Origin: Rhodocyclales bacterium
GTDB lineage: Bacteria; Pseudomonadota; Gammaproteobacteria; Burkholderiales; Rhodocyclaceae
Direction of reading: 5' to 3'
Length of the DNA stretch: 64,000 bases
Assembly (NCBI GenBank): GCA_026399475.1
Contig: JAPLQY010000114.1
Coordinates: 1-64,000, forward strand
Shown: positions 30,685 through 40,952 of the stretch, in pieces
Layout: each line of letters opens with the position of its first letter
Position numbering within the stretch: the first letter of the stretch is position 1
Position numbers and translations under genes: made by a program
Notes under the pieces: model-generated
The model's database searches: none
Told to the model about the DNA's origin: nothing
The model's input: the letters and a program-made list of their open reading frames with translations, nothing else

Positions 30685-31320
30685 TCAATGCGAACGCCGC
30701 AAGTCTGCTTCAACCCGCACGAAGCGCTCGGTGAACTCGGCCAGCTCGCGGTAGAACGCAGTCTCTGCCCCTGACTTGACGGCATCGGCAAAGGTGCCGA
30801 CCCAGGCGCCAAGATGTTCGACAACGAAGCGACGATGCAGCGCGTCGGCCGCAGATAGTTCGGCCGGCTCGCCGCCGAGGCCTGCCTGATTCCGGGCAAA
30901 GATCAGCAGGTATAGAAACTCCAGTTCCACCGCGACATGGTCGGGCAATTCGTGAATGTCCTCGCTGACTTCGAAACCGCCCTGGTCGTAAAAATCGAGC
31001 ACCGCCATCGTCGCCTCATGCCTCATGGACTGGTCGTCGGTCAGCCAGAATGAGGCATAGGGCATGGCCCTGGGTTGCGAGGGCCCGATGAACAGCGCGG
31101 TGTAGTCGACCAGCAGCGTCTGCATGTCCTGCGCCACGAATTCTGCGCCCAGCTTGCGGGCAGACTCGGCGAGATCAGGATCGATGGCGGCGGCCGCCGC
31201 CAACATGGAATCAAACAAGTGCTCTTCGCTGAAATCCGTGCTGGGTTCGTAATAGCAGGCGGCAAGAAAGCGGCACAAATCCTCGCGCGCGCCGGAGCTA
31301 CCAGTGACATATTCGGTCAT
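30685..31320 (-). CDS. arrD: TorD-family molybdoenzyme chaperone
   Basis: A 211-residue helical protein of the TorD/DmsD family: LCRFLAACYYEPSTDF, then DYTALFIGPSQPRAMPYASFW and HVAVELEFLYLLIFA. Known relatives bind the twin-arginine leader of a molybdenum enzyme and aid cofactor loading. It is the third gene after the catalytic and iron-sulfur subunits, with a 46-base gap, so it most likely serves that enzyme. The start at 31320 follows CAGGAAACGCA. Confidence 0.85.
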   Translation of the reverse strand: MTEYVTGSSGAREDLCRFLAACYYEPSTDFSEEHLFDSMLAAAAAIDPDLAESARKLGAEFVAQDMQTLLVDYTALFIGPSQPRAMPYASFWLTDDQSMRHEATMAVLDFYDQGGFEVSEDIHELPDHVAVELEFLYLLIFARNQAGLGGEPAELSAADALHRRFVVEHLGAWVGTFADAVKSGAETAFYRELAEFTERFVRVEADLRRSH

Positions 31321-31366
31321 TGCGTTTCCTGAAAGAGGCCGGTCAAAACCGACCCCTGATTCTATT

Positions 31367-32176
31367 TCACGCACGAGGACTGTACTTTCCTACGTAGTGC
31401 ACGTTGGGCTTGGTCTTCTTGTCTTCCTGCAGACGGAAAGATTTTTCCTTCTTCAGTATCTGCGAGATCTTGCTGTTCGGATCCTGCTGATCGCCAAAGA
31501 TGCGGGCCTGGGATGGGCAAACTTCAACGCAGGCCGGCTGCAGGCCGTTCGTCACACGGTGGTAGCAGAAGGTGCACTTCTCGATCACGTCGTCCGAGCG
31601 GATAGCCTTCAGCTCGCCGCCCTGCCAGTCGTTCATCGCCGGAAGCCTGGCGCCGGCCCTGGCCGACACCTCGGCACCCGATGACGTGCAGCCCGGAATC
31701 GCCGAGGTCTTGTCCGCCCAGAACGGCTGCGGTTCATCTTCCGCGGCGTTGAGACTGATCACGCTGTAGGTCTCGCCGGTGAGGCTCTTTGCGTCGAGTT
31801 TCTCGTGACTGTATGGACAACCGTGCTTTGTCTGGCAGTCGCCGCAACCAACGCACAGTTCGGGATTGTGCATGGTGATGCCTTCGGGCGTCTTGAACAG
31901 AGCCTTGTAGGGCTTGCCCTTGCCGGCCTTCTCCGGATTTCCCGGACAGATCTTGATACAGGGAGGCTCGTCGCAGTGGTTGCACAGCACCGGTATCACC
32001 ATGTGAAGGGTATTGGGAAACGTACCCTCGCTGTGCATGAGGAAGTCGGCCCAGTTGTGACTCTGGCCTTTTTCGACGTTGCGGTTGCGCGTGTTGTTTT
32101 CTGTCTTGCAGGCAAAGGCGCAAGCTCCACAGCCCACGCAGCGTGCCAGATCGATAACCATTCCTAGTTTCATCAT
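31367..32176 (-). CDS. arrB: Iron-sulfur subunit of the molybdoenzyme (ArrB-like)
   Basis: A 269-residue ferredoxin-type subunit with four Cys clusters: CVGCGACAFAC, CNHCDEPPCIKICP, CVGCGDCQTKHGCP and CTFCYHRV...CVEVCP, enough for four 4Fe-4S centres. It passes electrons to or from the catalytic subunit in the periplasm, co-exported with it. It is longer than the described ArrB proteins (about 234 residues) because of an insertion near ADKTSAIPGCTSSG. Two adjacent ATGs (32176, 32173) follow AAGGAGA; the second is better spaced. No NrfD-type membrane subunit is next to it. Confidence 0.85.
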   Translation of the reverse strand: MMKLGMVIDLARCVGCGACAFACKTENNTRNRNVEKGQSHNWADFLMHSEGTFPNTLHMVIPVLCNHCDEPPCIKICPGNPEKAGKGKPYKALFKTPEGITMHNPELCVGCGDCQTKHGCPYSHEKLDAKSLTGETYSVISLNAAEDEPQPFWADKTSAIPGCTSSGAEVSARAGARLPAMNDWQGGELKAIRSDDVIEKCTFCYHRVTNGLQPACVEVCPSQARIFGDQQDPNSKISQILKKEKSFRLQEDKKTKPNVHYVGKYSPRA

Positions 32177-32196
32177 GTTCTCCTTATCGACGGCGC

Positions 32197-34752
32197 TCAG
32201 GCCTTGGTGATCCGCACGCCGGTGAAGCCACCGTTGCGCGCCGTGGCACCACTCAAGCGGTCGTAGTCATCGACCAGAATCTCGTTGTTGTTGCCGCCTA
32301 GCGGGACTGCCTTGGCATAGTCCTTGGTGGCGACTCGCCCGTAGGCCCAGTGGCCCTGGCCGTAGCACTTGGCCACGGTGCCGGGACGCACACCCTCCCA
32401 CAGCTTGAGATCGACCGTGATGGAACCCGCCGGTGACGTGATGGTGACCTTGTCGCCGGTTTTCAGGCCCAGCTTGGCGCCGTCTGCCGGATTCATCTTG
32501 AGCACGTCGCCCCAGGACACATCGCCGGGATCGACCTTCTTGAACTCCTGGTACCAGGGCAGGTTCTGCGAGCGACCTTCGCGGTTCAGGCGCGACTTGT
32601 AGTCGATGAAGGTGAAGGGATATTCCTCCATGCTGCCGTGGCGCTTGGGCACTTCATAGTGCGGCACGAAAGCGAGGTCACCACGCGCGGTGTAGCCGCT
32701 GACAGTGAGGATGTCGTCGGTGGTGGTGGCGTGCTTGGTGGCGTGCGCGGTCAGCATCTTCTTCAGCGTTGCGCTATAGAACTCGAACTTCTTGGTCTCG
32801 GTCTTGAACTTGCCGCCCCAGCCCTTCTTGAGTTGGTACTTCGGGCCGCTGAACATTCCCCTGGCCTTGAATTCGGCCCATCCGTTGATCGGCGCGTCGC
32901 CCTTGAGCGGTTCTTTGGCCATCCAGATCGGTGCGCTGGTGACTTTCGCCGCGAACTCGCTGAACTCGAGCTCGTTGGTCGCCGACTTGCCGGTCTCGGG
33001 ATCTTTGATCGTGTCGTAGTAATCGGCCAGGTTGGGGAAACCCTTGGCCTTCAGCTTCTGGCCCAGCAGCCACATCACTTCGGTCTCTTCCTGCTTGCCC
33101 TCGAAAACGCGCTTGATCGGGTTCTGCTGGATCGAGGCGTAACCGTAGCCGTTCGACATGTTGGTGACGATAGACCAGCCTTCGGAGGAGTTGTGGGTCG
33201 AGGGCAGCACGATGTCCGCGAACTGGCTCATTTCCGACGGGTTGGTGACCATGTGGACGAAGAAGGGAATCTTGGCCATCACCTGGTTCCACCGGTCGGC
33301 ACCGGTGGCCGAGTGGTTGAAGTTGCTCCACGAGGAGATCACCATCTTGATCGCATCCGGATTCTTCATCAGGAAGTTGGGCACATCGTTGATCGGTGCG
33401 ACCTGCAGGCCCGGCATGTCCTTGTGGCCGCGGGAGCTGGTCACATGGTTCTTGTAGCCCTTCTTGGCCACTTCATCGATGAACTTTTCGGTGCTGGGGA
33501 ACTTGGCCAGCGGGGGACCGCTGGCACCTTCCCAGACACCGCCTTCGGCATCGATCGAACCCAGCAGGCCGTTCAGCGCATGCACTGCCATCGCGGCGTA
33601 GGTGCCGCGCGGCCACATCGCAACGCCGGGACCCATCCAGACGGCGGTCTTCGGCGCGGCCTTGCCCATGGTGCGGGCGACGCGGAGGATCTGCGCGGCG
33701 GGGATGCCGGATTCCTTCTCGCCGAAAGCCGGAGTGCGGTCTTTCAGTTCCAGGTTCCACCACTTGACCAGCCCCGAGGTCTCCTTCTCGACGAAGGCAT
33801 CTTCGGCGACCGTTGCACCGGCCACGAAGAGGTTCTTGCCGTCCTTGAAGTCGCCGACGAATTCGCGGTTCCACAGGCCCTCGGTTAGCAGCACATGGGC
33901 GATGGCGCCGGCCAGCGCGCCGTCGGTGCCGGGCAGGGGCGGCAGCCACTCATGGGCCTTGGCCGCGGCGTTGGAGAGGCGCGGATCGACCGCGATCACG
34001 GTGCCGCGGGCAACGATCTCATGGAAGCGGTGGATGGTGTTCGGCACCTGACGATTGGAGGCCAGCGGGTCGGCACCCCACACCACCAGGCAATTGGTCT
34101 TTTCGAGGTCGTAGTCGCGATAGCCGAAGAACCCCTGGGTCAGGCCCGGGCCCATCTTCTCGGCTTCGGCGCACAGCGCGCTGTGCGAGAAGTAGTTGCC
34201 GGTGCCGAAGATCTTGGGCAGGGTTCCGTAGAGCAGTTCGGTGGAGGTCGGCGAATAGCGGCCGCGCATGTAGAGCAGCTTTTCGGGCTCGCCGGCCGTG
34301 CGCAGTTCGAGCATCTTGTCGGCGACGATGTTCATCGCTTCGTCCCAGGAGATCGGCACGAACTTCGGATCGACGCCGCGGCCCTTCATCGGGTTGGTGC
34401 GCTTCATCGGCACCTTGACGCGGTCCGGGTCGTAGGTCATCTGCGGGATCAGATGGCCGCGCGGGCAGCAATAGCCGTGGTTGCTCTTCGATATCTGGTT
34501 GCCGCGCACGCGCGTCATGCGACCACCTGACACGTACAACTGGATGGCGCACCATTGCGTGCAGCCCTGGCAGGTACTGGCGACCCATTCGCCCTTCGCG
34601 GGAGTGCTGGGCCGGGCTTTGCGCGGAACCAGCGCATTCTTGAACGGCATGGGCTTGGCCTTGGCCTGCTCGGCCGCCAATGCGCTGCCGCCGAACGTCC
34701 ATGCCGCGGACGCGGCTGACGCCTTGATAAATTCACGTCTCGTCAATCTCAT
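32197..34752 (-). CDS. arrA: Respiratory arsenate reductase-like molybdopterin oxidoreductase
   Basis: An 851-residue catalytic subunit with a twin-arginine leader (TRREFIKAS) and Cys residues 61, 64, 68 and 95/96 for a 4Fe-4S centre. The Mo-ligand Cys is C194 in HSALCAEAEK. The RGRY motif at 163-166, with H190, S191, K199 and Y211 around C194, matches the substrate pocket described for ArrA of Shewanella (R165, Y166, S190, C193, K198, Y210). ArxA-type arsenite oxidases carry a different loop here. Length and arrAB order also fit. It should act in the periplasm as a terminal reductase. A related thiosulfate, polysulfide or selenate enzyme cannot be excluded. AGGAG precedes ATG 34752. Confidence 0.72.
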   Translation of the reverse strand: MRLTRREFIKASAASAAWTFGGSALAAEQAKAKPMPFKNALVPRKARPSTPAKGEWVASTCQGCTQWCAIQLYVSGGRMTRVRGNQISKSNHGYCCPRGHLIPQMTYDPDRVKVPMKRTNPMKGRGVDPKFVPISWDEAMNIVADKMLELRTAGEPEKLLYMRGRYSPTSTELLYGTLPKIFGTGNYFSHSALCAEAEKMGPGLTQGFFGYRDYDLEKTNCLVVWGADPLASNRQVPNTIHRFHEIVARGTVIAVDPRLSNAAAKAHEWLPPLPGTDGALAGAIAHVLLTEGLWNREFVGDFKDGKNLFVAGATVAEDAFVEKETSGLVKWWNLELKDRTPAFGEKESGIPAAQILRVARTMGKAAPKTAVWMGPGVAMWPRGTYAAMAVHALNGLLGSIDAEGGVWEGASGPPLAKFPSTEKFIDEVAKKGYKNHVTSSRGHKDMPGLQVAPINDVPNFLMKNPDAIKMVISSWSNFNHSATGADRWNQVMAKIPFFVHMVTNPSEMSQFADIVLPSTHNSSEGWSIVTNMSNGYGYASIQQNPIKRVFEGKQEETEVMWLLGQKLKAKGFPNLADYYDTIKDPETGKSATNELEFSEFAAKVTSAPIWMAKEPLKGDAPINGWAEFKARGMFSGPKYQLKKGWGGKFKTETKKFEFYSATLKKMLTAHATKHATTTDDILTVSGYTARGDLAFVPHYEVPKRHGSMEEYPFTFIDYKSRLNREGRSQNLPWYQEFKKVDPGDVSWGDVLKMNPADGAKLGLKTGDKVTITSPAGSITVDLKLWEGVRPGTVAKCYGQGHWAYGRVATKDYAKAVPLGGNNNEILVDDYDRLSGATARNGGFTGVRITKA

Positions 34753-34811
34753 GACTGTCTCCTGTTTCCGTTCGTAACTTGTTTGCGCTGCATCGCTTCG
34801 CCTCGCCGAAC

Positions 34812-34829
34812 GGTTACCTTCCGGTAACC
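34812..34829. promoter_or_regulatory. Palindrome 1 of the arr regulatory region
   Basis: GGTTACC-TTCC-GGTAACC is a perfect 7-bp inverted repeat and contains GTTAC-N6-GTAAC. It lies 60 bases upstream of arrA. It shares this layout with two sites at 35122 and 35174 and is a candidate binding site for the sigma-54 activator encoded nearby. I found no convincing -24/-12 promoter. The 398-base stretch 34753-35150 holds no gene. Confidence 0.6.
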
Positions 34830-34890
34830 TGAAGCCGCGACCATCGCTCCTGCTCCGCCAGCTGGCCGGGCGCCACTCGCTGCCGAGCAA

Positions 34891-34912
34891 AGTCGGCGCT
34901 GGCGACACGGCG
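34891..34912 (+). repeat. 22-bp dispersed repeat, copy 4
   Basis: AGTCGGCGCTGGCG, AC, ACGGCG. It is intergenic, between the divergent arrA and binding-protein genes, and fits the family consensus at every fixed position. Confidence 0.85.
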
Positions 34913-35121
34913 TCCTGTGCGGCAAGGCTTTTTGCGCGGTAAGCGCGCGGAGACTTGCGTTGCGGGCGAGGGATGGAGAGCTCATGATGTTTGCCTGAAG
35001 TTCTTTCTTGCCAGTCTCGTCGCGAGAAACATGCCATCGCAACAAAACTGCTTGGTTTCAGGCGCTTGCAGAAAACAATCGCACGCGTCATAGAAACGAC
35101 TGGAGAAAGCAGGTTAAGATT

Positions 35122-35189
35122 GTTACCACACCGTAACCGACAGAGGCACCATGGCTCGGATGACGCCAAGTTCGTTACCAAACCGTAAC
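35122..35189. promoter_or_regulatory. Palindromes 2 and 3 of the arr regulatory region
   Basis: GTTAC-CACACC-GTAAC (35122-35137) and GTTAC-CAAACC-GTAAC (35174-35189) are 52 bases apart, close to five helical turns. The first precedes the binding-protein ATG and the second lies inside its first 13 codons. Both extend to ACCGTAACCGAC. The pairing suggests cooperative binding of a dimeric regulator and self-control of the regulatory operon. Confidence 0.6.
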
Positions 35190-36044
35190 CGACGCCAATG
35201 GCTGATTGGTAGCGGATGCTTCGCCGCCGCCGGCCTGGTTGGCCTCTCGCGCAAGTCGCAAGCGGCCGGCAGCAAGATCCGCGTCGGCATGACGCCGGCC
35301 TTTCTGCACGACCAGCACAGCCTGCTCGGCGAATGGCGCGAGTTCATGGCCGAGTCGCTGCAACGACCCGTGGAGTTCATCCAGCGCGACAGCTACCGCG
35401 AAACCATGGATCTGCTGCGACTGGAAAAGCTGGAATTCGCATGGATCTGCGACTATCCCTTCCTCCATCTCAAGGACGCCGTGCGCCTGATGGCGGTGCC
35501 GCTCTACCAGGGCCGTCCCTTCTATCGTTCCTACCTGATCGTACAAAAGGACGATGCCAGGGTCGCCTCCTTCGCCGACCTTGCAGGCGCGGTTTTTGCG
35601 TACGCCGATCCGTATTCGAACACCGGCTACCTGGCGCCACGCTATGAGATCCGCCAGCTCGGGCATGATCCCGGCAGTTTCTTTCGCAAGACATTTTTCA
35701 CCTGGTCGCACCGCAAGGTGGTCGAGGCCGTCGCCAGCGGGCTGGCGCGCGGCGGCGCGGTGGACAGCTACATCTGGGACACGCTGGCCCATGTCGAGCC
35801 GGCGCTGGCCAAACGCACCCGCGTGGTCTGGCGCTCTCCCGAGTATGGCTTTCCGCCCTTCGTCAGCCATCGCTCGGTTTCCGGCGTCGACTTTCAGCAG
35901 ATGCAGAGTCACCTGCTCGGCACCGCCTCCACGGAAAAAGGACGCGGGCTGCTCGCCCGCCTGTACATCGATGGCTTCACCGTCGGTAGTCCGACCCTGT
36001 ATGACGGTGTGGCGCGGATGATGCGCGCCTTCGGTGAAGCCTGA
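35151..36044 (+). CDS. Periplasmic substrate-binding sensor protein (PhnD-like; ArrX/ArxX/AioX-type)
   Basis: A 297-residue protein with a twin-arginine-like leader (NRNRRQWLIGSGCFAAAG), then a periplasmic phosphonate/phosphite-type binding fold: KIRVGMTPAFLHDQH, LEFAWICDYPFLHL and YADPYSNTGYLAPRYEI. Proteins of this kind, coupled to a sensor kinase and regulator, detect arsenic oxyanions in aio and arx systems, or tetrathionate in others. It leads the operon with the kinase (eight bases) and the activator, divergent from arrA. This supports its being the signal receptor of the reductase operon. Confidence 0.82.
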   Translation: MARMTPSSLPNRNRRQWLIGSGCFAAAGLVGLSRKSQAAGSKIRVGMTPAFLHDQHSLLGEWREFMAESLQRPVEFIQRDSYRETMDLLRLEKLEFAWICDYPFLHLKDAVRLMAVPLYQGRPFYRSYLIVQKDDARVASFADLAGAVFAYADPYSNTGYLAPRYEIRQLGHDPGSFFRKTFFTWSHRKVVEAVASGLARGGAVDSYIWDTLAHVEPALAKRTRVVWRSPEYGFPPFVSHRSVSGVDFQQMQSHLLGTASTEKGRGLLARLYIDGFTVGSPTLYDGVARMMRAFGEA

Positions 36045-36052
36045 TCGCTCCG

Positions 36053-37512
36053 ATGCGCTGGCTGTTCAACCTTTCCTTTCGCCACAAGATTCCCTTGTGG
36101 ACGTCCTTTCTGATCAGCTTCTCGATTTTCGTCGTCGGCGCCGCATTGATGACGCGCGCCTACGACGACATGAAACGCGCCGTGGTGATCAGCGCCGACA
36201 ATCTGGCGCATACACTGGCCAACACGGTGGCGCCGACGCTGCTGCACGACGACGTGTGGCGCGCCTTCGAAATCGTGCGCTCGCCGATTCGCGCCGAATC
36301 CTCACTGACCCCGGTCCAGGTCGACGCGGTGGTGGTTCTCGGGCGCGACAACAAGGTCTTCGTCTCCAGCCATCCCGATACCCTGCCGATGCTCAGCGAA
36401 GCCTCGACGCTTGGCGCCGACTGGGTGCAATTGGCTGCGCGGCTCAGCGCCCCGACCGGAAACAAATGGCCGCTGGTGCTGGAACCGGAAGACTCAAACT
36501 ACCTTTACGTCGCCCTGCCGGTCACCGACAAGGACGCGCATCTCGGGCACCTGGTCCTGCGCTACGCGAAGTCGGTATTTCATCCGTGGTTCATCGACAC
36601 CATCTGGCAGGGGCTGGGCATCGGCCTGTTGGTGCTCGCGGTACTGATCCCCATCAACTGGTACTGGGGCAGCCGCATGGCAACGCCGCTGGTCGACCTG
36701 GCAAAGCGCATGGGCATGATGCTGGAGAAGACCCCCGAACCGCTGCCGCCGGACCTCTACCCCTATGACGACGAACTCGGCCAGTTGTTTCAGGCCTACG
36801 ATCGCATGGTGCTGGCGCTGCGCGACAAGGCCACGCTGGAAAATGAAATGGTCAAGTCGGAACGTCTCGCTGCGATCGGCCAGCTCACCGCCGGCATTGC
36901 CCACGAAATCAACAACCCGCTGGCGGGGTTGATCACGGTGGTCGACACGCTCAAGCTGCGCCGCGATCTCGATCCGCGCGCGCTGCGCAGCCTTGATCTG
37001 ATTGATCGCGGCCTGACTCAGATTCGGGATACCGTCGCTGCCCTGCTGGTACAAACAAAAGTGCAGGCGAGGCCGCTGAACCAGCACGACCTGGAGGATA
37101 TTCACACCCTGATCCAGCCGCAGGTCAGCAAGCGCCGCATCCAGCTCGATTGGTCGGCAGCCATGCCGGCGGAGTTGCCGGCGCCGGCCAGCCTGGTGCG
37201 CCAGATCCTGATCAACCTGTTGCTTAACGCCGTGCAGGCGGCAGCCGAAGGCGGCCACGTGAGCCTGTGGCTGGGCCGGAAGGACGGTTCGGAGTCTTGC
37301 CTGTCGATTGTGGTGCGCAATGACGGGACCCTGCTCCGCGACGAACAGCTCGCTCACCTGTTCGAGCCATTCGCGTCGACTCGCGCCGGCGGCCACGGCC
37401 TCGGCCTCTGGGTGACCTACCAGATCGTGACTCAGCTTGACGGTCGCATTGCCGCCAGAAATATCGACGGCCAGGTCGAGTTCGTGGTCAACCTGCCCCT
37501 TGGAGAAAGCTC

Positions 37513-37534
<22 letters not shown>
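36053..37534 (+). CDS. Membrane sensor histidine kinase of the arr cluster
   Basis: A 493-residue kinase with two membrane helices (about 14-35 and 186-206) around a periplasmic sensor region of about 150 residues. A HAMP-like linker follows, then the phosphorylation site H284 in GIAHEINNPLAG and the ATP-binding motifs NLLLNAVQAA and GGHGLGLW. It overlaps the response-regulator gene by 22 bases. The periplasmic part is placed to contact the binding protein encoded just upstream. Confidence 0.88.
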
Positions 37535-38832
<1,298 letters not shown>

Positions 38833-39009
38833 AGGCCTCTCAGAAGCTTGTTGGCGGGTTACGTCATTGAGCCGAATGGCTGGAGAAGAGTTCAAACCGG
38901 AGATTCATTGGATTACTTCCGGCGTTCGATGAATGGCCGTAATCGGCCGGGTCCTGCCGACTACAACCTGGCGAGGTGCCATCCGCGAACGGCCATTGAC
39001 CGCCTCGCA

Positions 39010-39031
39010 CGCCATGTCGCCAGCGCCGACC
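39010..39031 (-). repeat. 22-bp dispersed repeat, copy 5
   Basis: Minus strand: GGTCGGCGCTGGCG, AC, ATGGCG, two differences from consensus. It lies in the 311-base gap 38833-39143. I see nothing else in that gap: no gene, no clear terminator. Confidence 0.7.
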
Positions 39032-39143
39032 CTTGTCGCCTCTCACCTGTGGCGCCCACCGGGCGCAAGCCGGTCCGCCCGTGGACAGCAGCCGGGGACG
39101 ATAGAATGACTGCCTTTTCGCCACCGGCTGCGGCGACACGGCT

Positions 39144-40766
39144 ATGCGACTGACCGAACTCAAACTCCCGCTCGACCACAGCGACAGCGACCTGCACGAC
39201 GCGATCCTCAAGCGGCTTGGCATTGCGGTGGATGAACTCGTCGGCTATTCGATCTTCCGCCGCAGCCATGACGCCCGCAAACCCTCTGCCATCGTCTTCA
39301 TCTACACGCTGGATGTCGAGGTAAAGAACGAAAAGGACCTGCTGGCGCGGCTGCAGGGCGACCGGCATGTCGGCCCGACGCCGGACACGGCCTATCACTT
39401 CGTGGCCAAGGCGCCGCAGACACCAGCGACGCCACGGCCGATCGTGATCGGCACCGGCCCCTGCGGCCTGTTCGCCGGGCTGATCCTGGCGCAGATGGGC
39501 TTTCGCCCGGTCATCCTCGAGCGCGGCAAGACCGTGCGCGAGCGCACCCAGGACACCTGGGGCCTTTGGCGCAAAGGTCAGCTCAATCCGGAATCCAACG
39601 TCCAGTTCGGCGAAGGCGGTGCCGGCACGTTTTCCGACGGCAAGCTCTACAGCCAGATCAAGGACCCGCAGTATCGAGGGCGCAAGGTCCTGACGGAATT
39701 CGTCAAGGCCGGTGCGCCGCCCGAAATCCTCTACGTCAGCAAGCCCCACATCGGCACTTTCAAGCTGGTGACGATGGTCGAGAACATGCGCGCCGAGATC
39801 GAGGCACTGGGCGGCGAAATCCGCTTCCAGAGCCGCGTCGAGGAGATCGACATCGAGCACGGACAGGTGTGCGGGCTGCGGCTGGCCGACGGCGAAACCC
39901 TCGCTGCCACGCACATCGTGCTGGCGGTCGGCCACAGCGCACGCGACACTTTTGCGATGCTCCATCAGCGCGGCGTGCATATCGAAGCCAAGGCGTTTTC
40001 CATCGGCGTGCGCATCGAGCATCCGCAGTCATTGATCGACCGCGCGCGCTTCGGCAAGAACGCCGGCAACTCGCTGCTCGGCGCAGCGGATTACAAGCTG
40101 GTGCACCACTGCAAGAACGGCCGCTCGGCCTACAGCTTCTGCATGTGCCCGGGCGGCACCGTGGTGGCGGCCACCTCGGAGCCAGGCCGGGTGGTCACCA
40201 ACGGCATGAGCCAGTATTCGCGCAACGAGCGCAACGCCAACAGCGCGCTCGTGGTCGGCGTCACGCCTGCCGATTATCCCGGCAGTGATACTGACCCCCT
40301 GGCCGGCATCGCCTTTCAGCGCCACTGGGAAAGCCTCGCCTTCGAGGCAGGCGGCGGCAACTACAACGCGCCGGCACAACGGGTCGGCGACTTCCTCGCC
40401 GGCCGGCCTTCGACCGATCTCGGTTCGGTGCTGCCGTCCTATACGCCCGGCGTGCATCCGACGGACCTCGCGCGCTGCCTGCCGGATTTTGTGGTCGCCG
40501 CGCTGCGCGAGTCGCTGCCGGCCTTCGGCCGCGAGATCGCCGGCTTCGCGATGGATGATGCGCTGCTGACCGGGGTCGAGACGCGCACCTCGTCGCCGAT
40601 CCGCATCACGCGCGACGAAGAGTTCCAGAGTCTCAACACGCGCGGTCTGTTCCCCGCCGGCGAGGGCGCCGGCTATGCGGGAGGCATTCTTTCGGCGGCG
40701 GTCGATGGCATCAAAGTCGCCGAAGCCGTGGCCTTGAGCATGACACGCAAGACCTCACCTGATTAG
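39144..40766 (+). CDS. FAD-dependent oxidoreductase of unknown substrate
   Basis: A 540-residue flavoprotein. About 90 N-terminal residues form a small domain (MRLTELKLPLDHSDSDL) that precedes the dinucleotide-binding motif IVIGTGPCGLFAGL. Further motifs are NVQFGEGGAGTFSDGKL and LFPAGEGAGYAGGI near the end. The layout is that of the large NAD/FAD-utilising dehydrogenase family without assigned substrate. It stands alone between the arr regulators and the hup pair. Confidence 0.85.
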   Translation: MRLTELKLPLDHSDSDLHDAILKRLGIAVDELVGYSIFRRSHDARKPSAIVFIYTLDVEVKNEKDLLARLQGDRHVGPTPDTAYHFVAKAPQTPATPRPIVIGTGPCGLFAGLILAQMGFRPVILERGKTVRERTQDTWGLWRKGQLNPESNVQFGEGGAGTFSDGKLYSQIKDPQYRGRKVLTEFVKAGAPPEILYVSKPHIGTFKLVTMVENMRAEIEALGGEIRFQSRVEEIDIEHGQVCGLRLADGETLAATHIVLAVGHSARDTFAMLHQRGVHIEAKAFSIGVRIEHPQSLIDRARFGKNAGNSLLGAADYKLVHHCKNGRSAYSFCMCPGGTVVAATSEPGRVVTNGMSQYSRNERNANSALVVGVTPADYPGSDTDPLAGIAFQRHWESLAFEAGGGNYNAPAQRVGDFLAGRPSTDLGSVLPSYTPGVHPTDLARCLPDFVVAALRESLPAFGREIAGFAMDDALLTGVETRTSSPIRITRDEEFQSLNTRGLFPAGEGAGYAGGILSAAVDGIKVAEAVALSMTRKTSPD

Positions 40767-40790
40767 CCACAATGTTCAGTCGGCCTCATT

Positions 40791-40896
40791 CTCCCTCCCC
40801 TTCAAGGGGAGGGCCGGGGAGGGGATGGGGGTGTGAGAGACATGAGCGACCGCCCGTATCCCCATCCCCCTCCATCTCCCCCTTGAAGAGGGAGGG
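40791..40896. repeat. Paired GC-rich inverted repeats (REP/BIME-like)
   Basis: CTCCCTCCCCTTCAAGGGG (from 40791), followed by GAGGGCCGGGGAGGGGATGGG, is matched on the other side by CCCCATCCCCCTCCATCTC and CCCCTTGAAGAGGGAGGG (about 40858-40896). The two halves face each other around a 25-base centre. A shorter relative is at about 25851-25871. It may fold into a cruciform or stabilise the flanking 3' ends. Confidence 0.7.
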
Positions 40897-40952
40897 CAAG
40901 CTCGGCTGACGCTTCGGTCGGACAGCTGAACTTCATGGCGAATCAGGAGACC

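Noticed and set aside
34753-35150. Possible sigma-54 -24/-12 promoter for arrA
   Set aside because: Only poor matches with the GG/GC spacing were found (for example a TGGCGGAGCAGGAGC-like stretch on the minus strand); none has both conserved elements, so none is annotated.
36188-36210. Possible further copy of the 22-bp repeat in the arr sensor kinase (minus strand GTCGGCGCTGATC, then CACGGCG)
   Set aside because: The two halves match, but the spacing is two bases too long and the centre does not fit; treated as chance.
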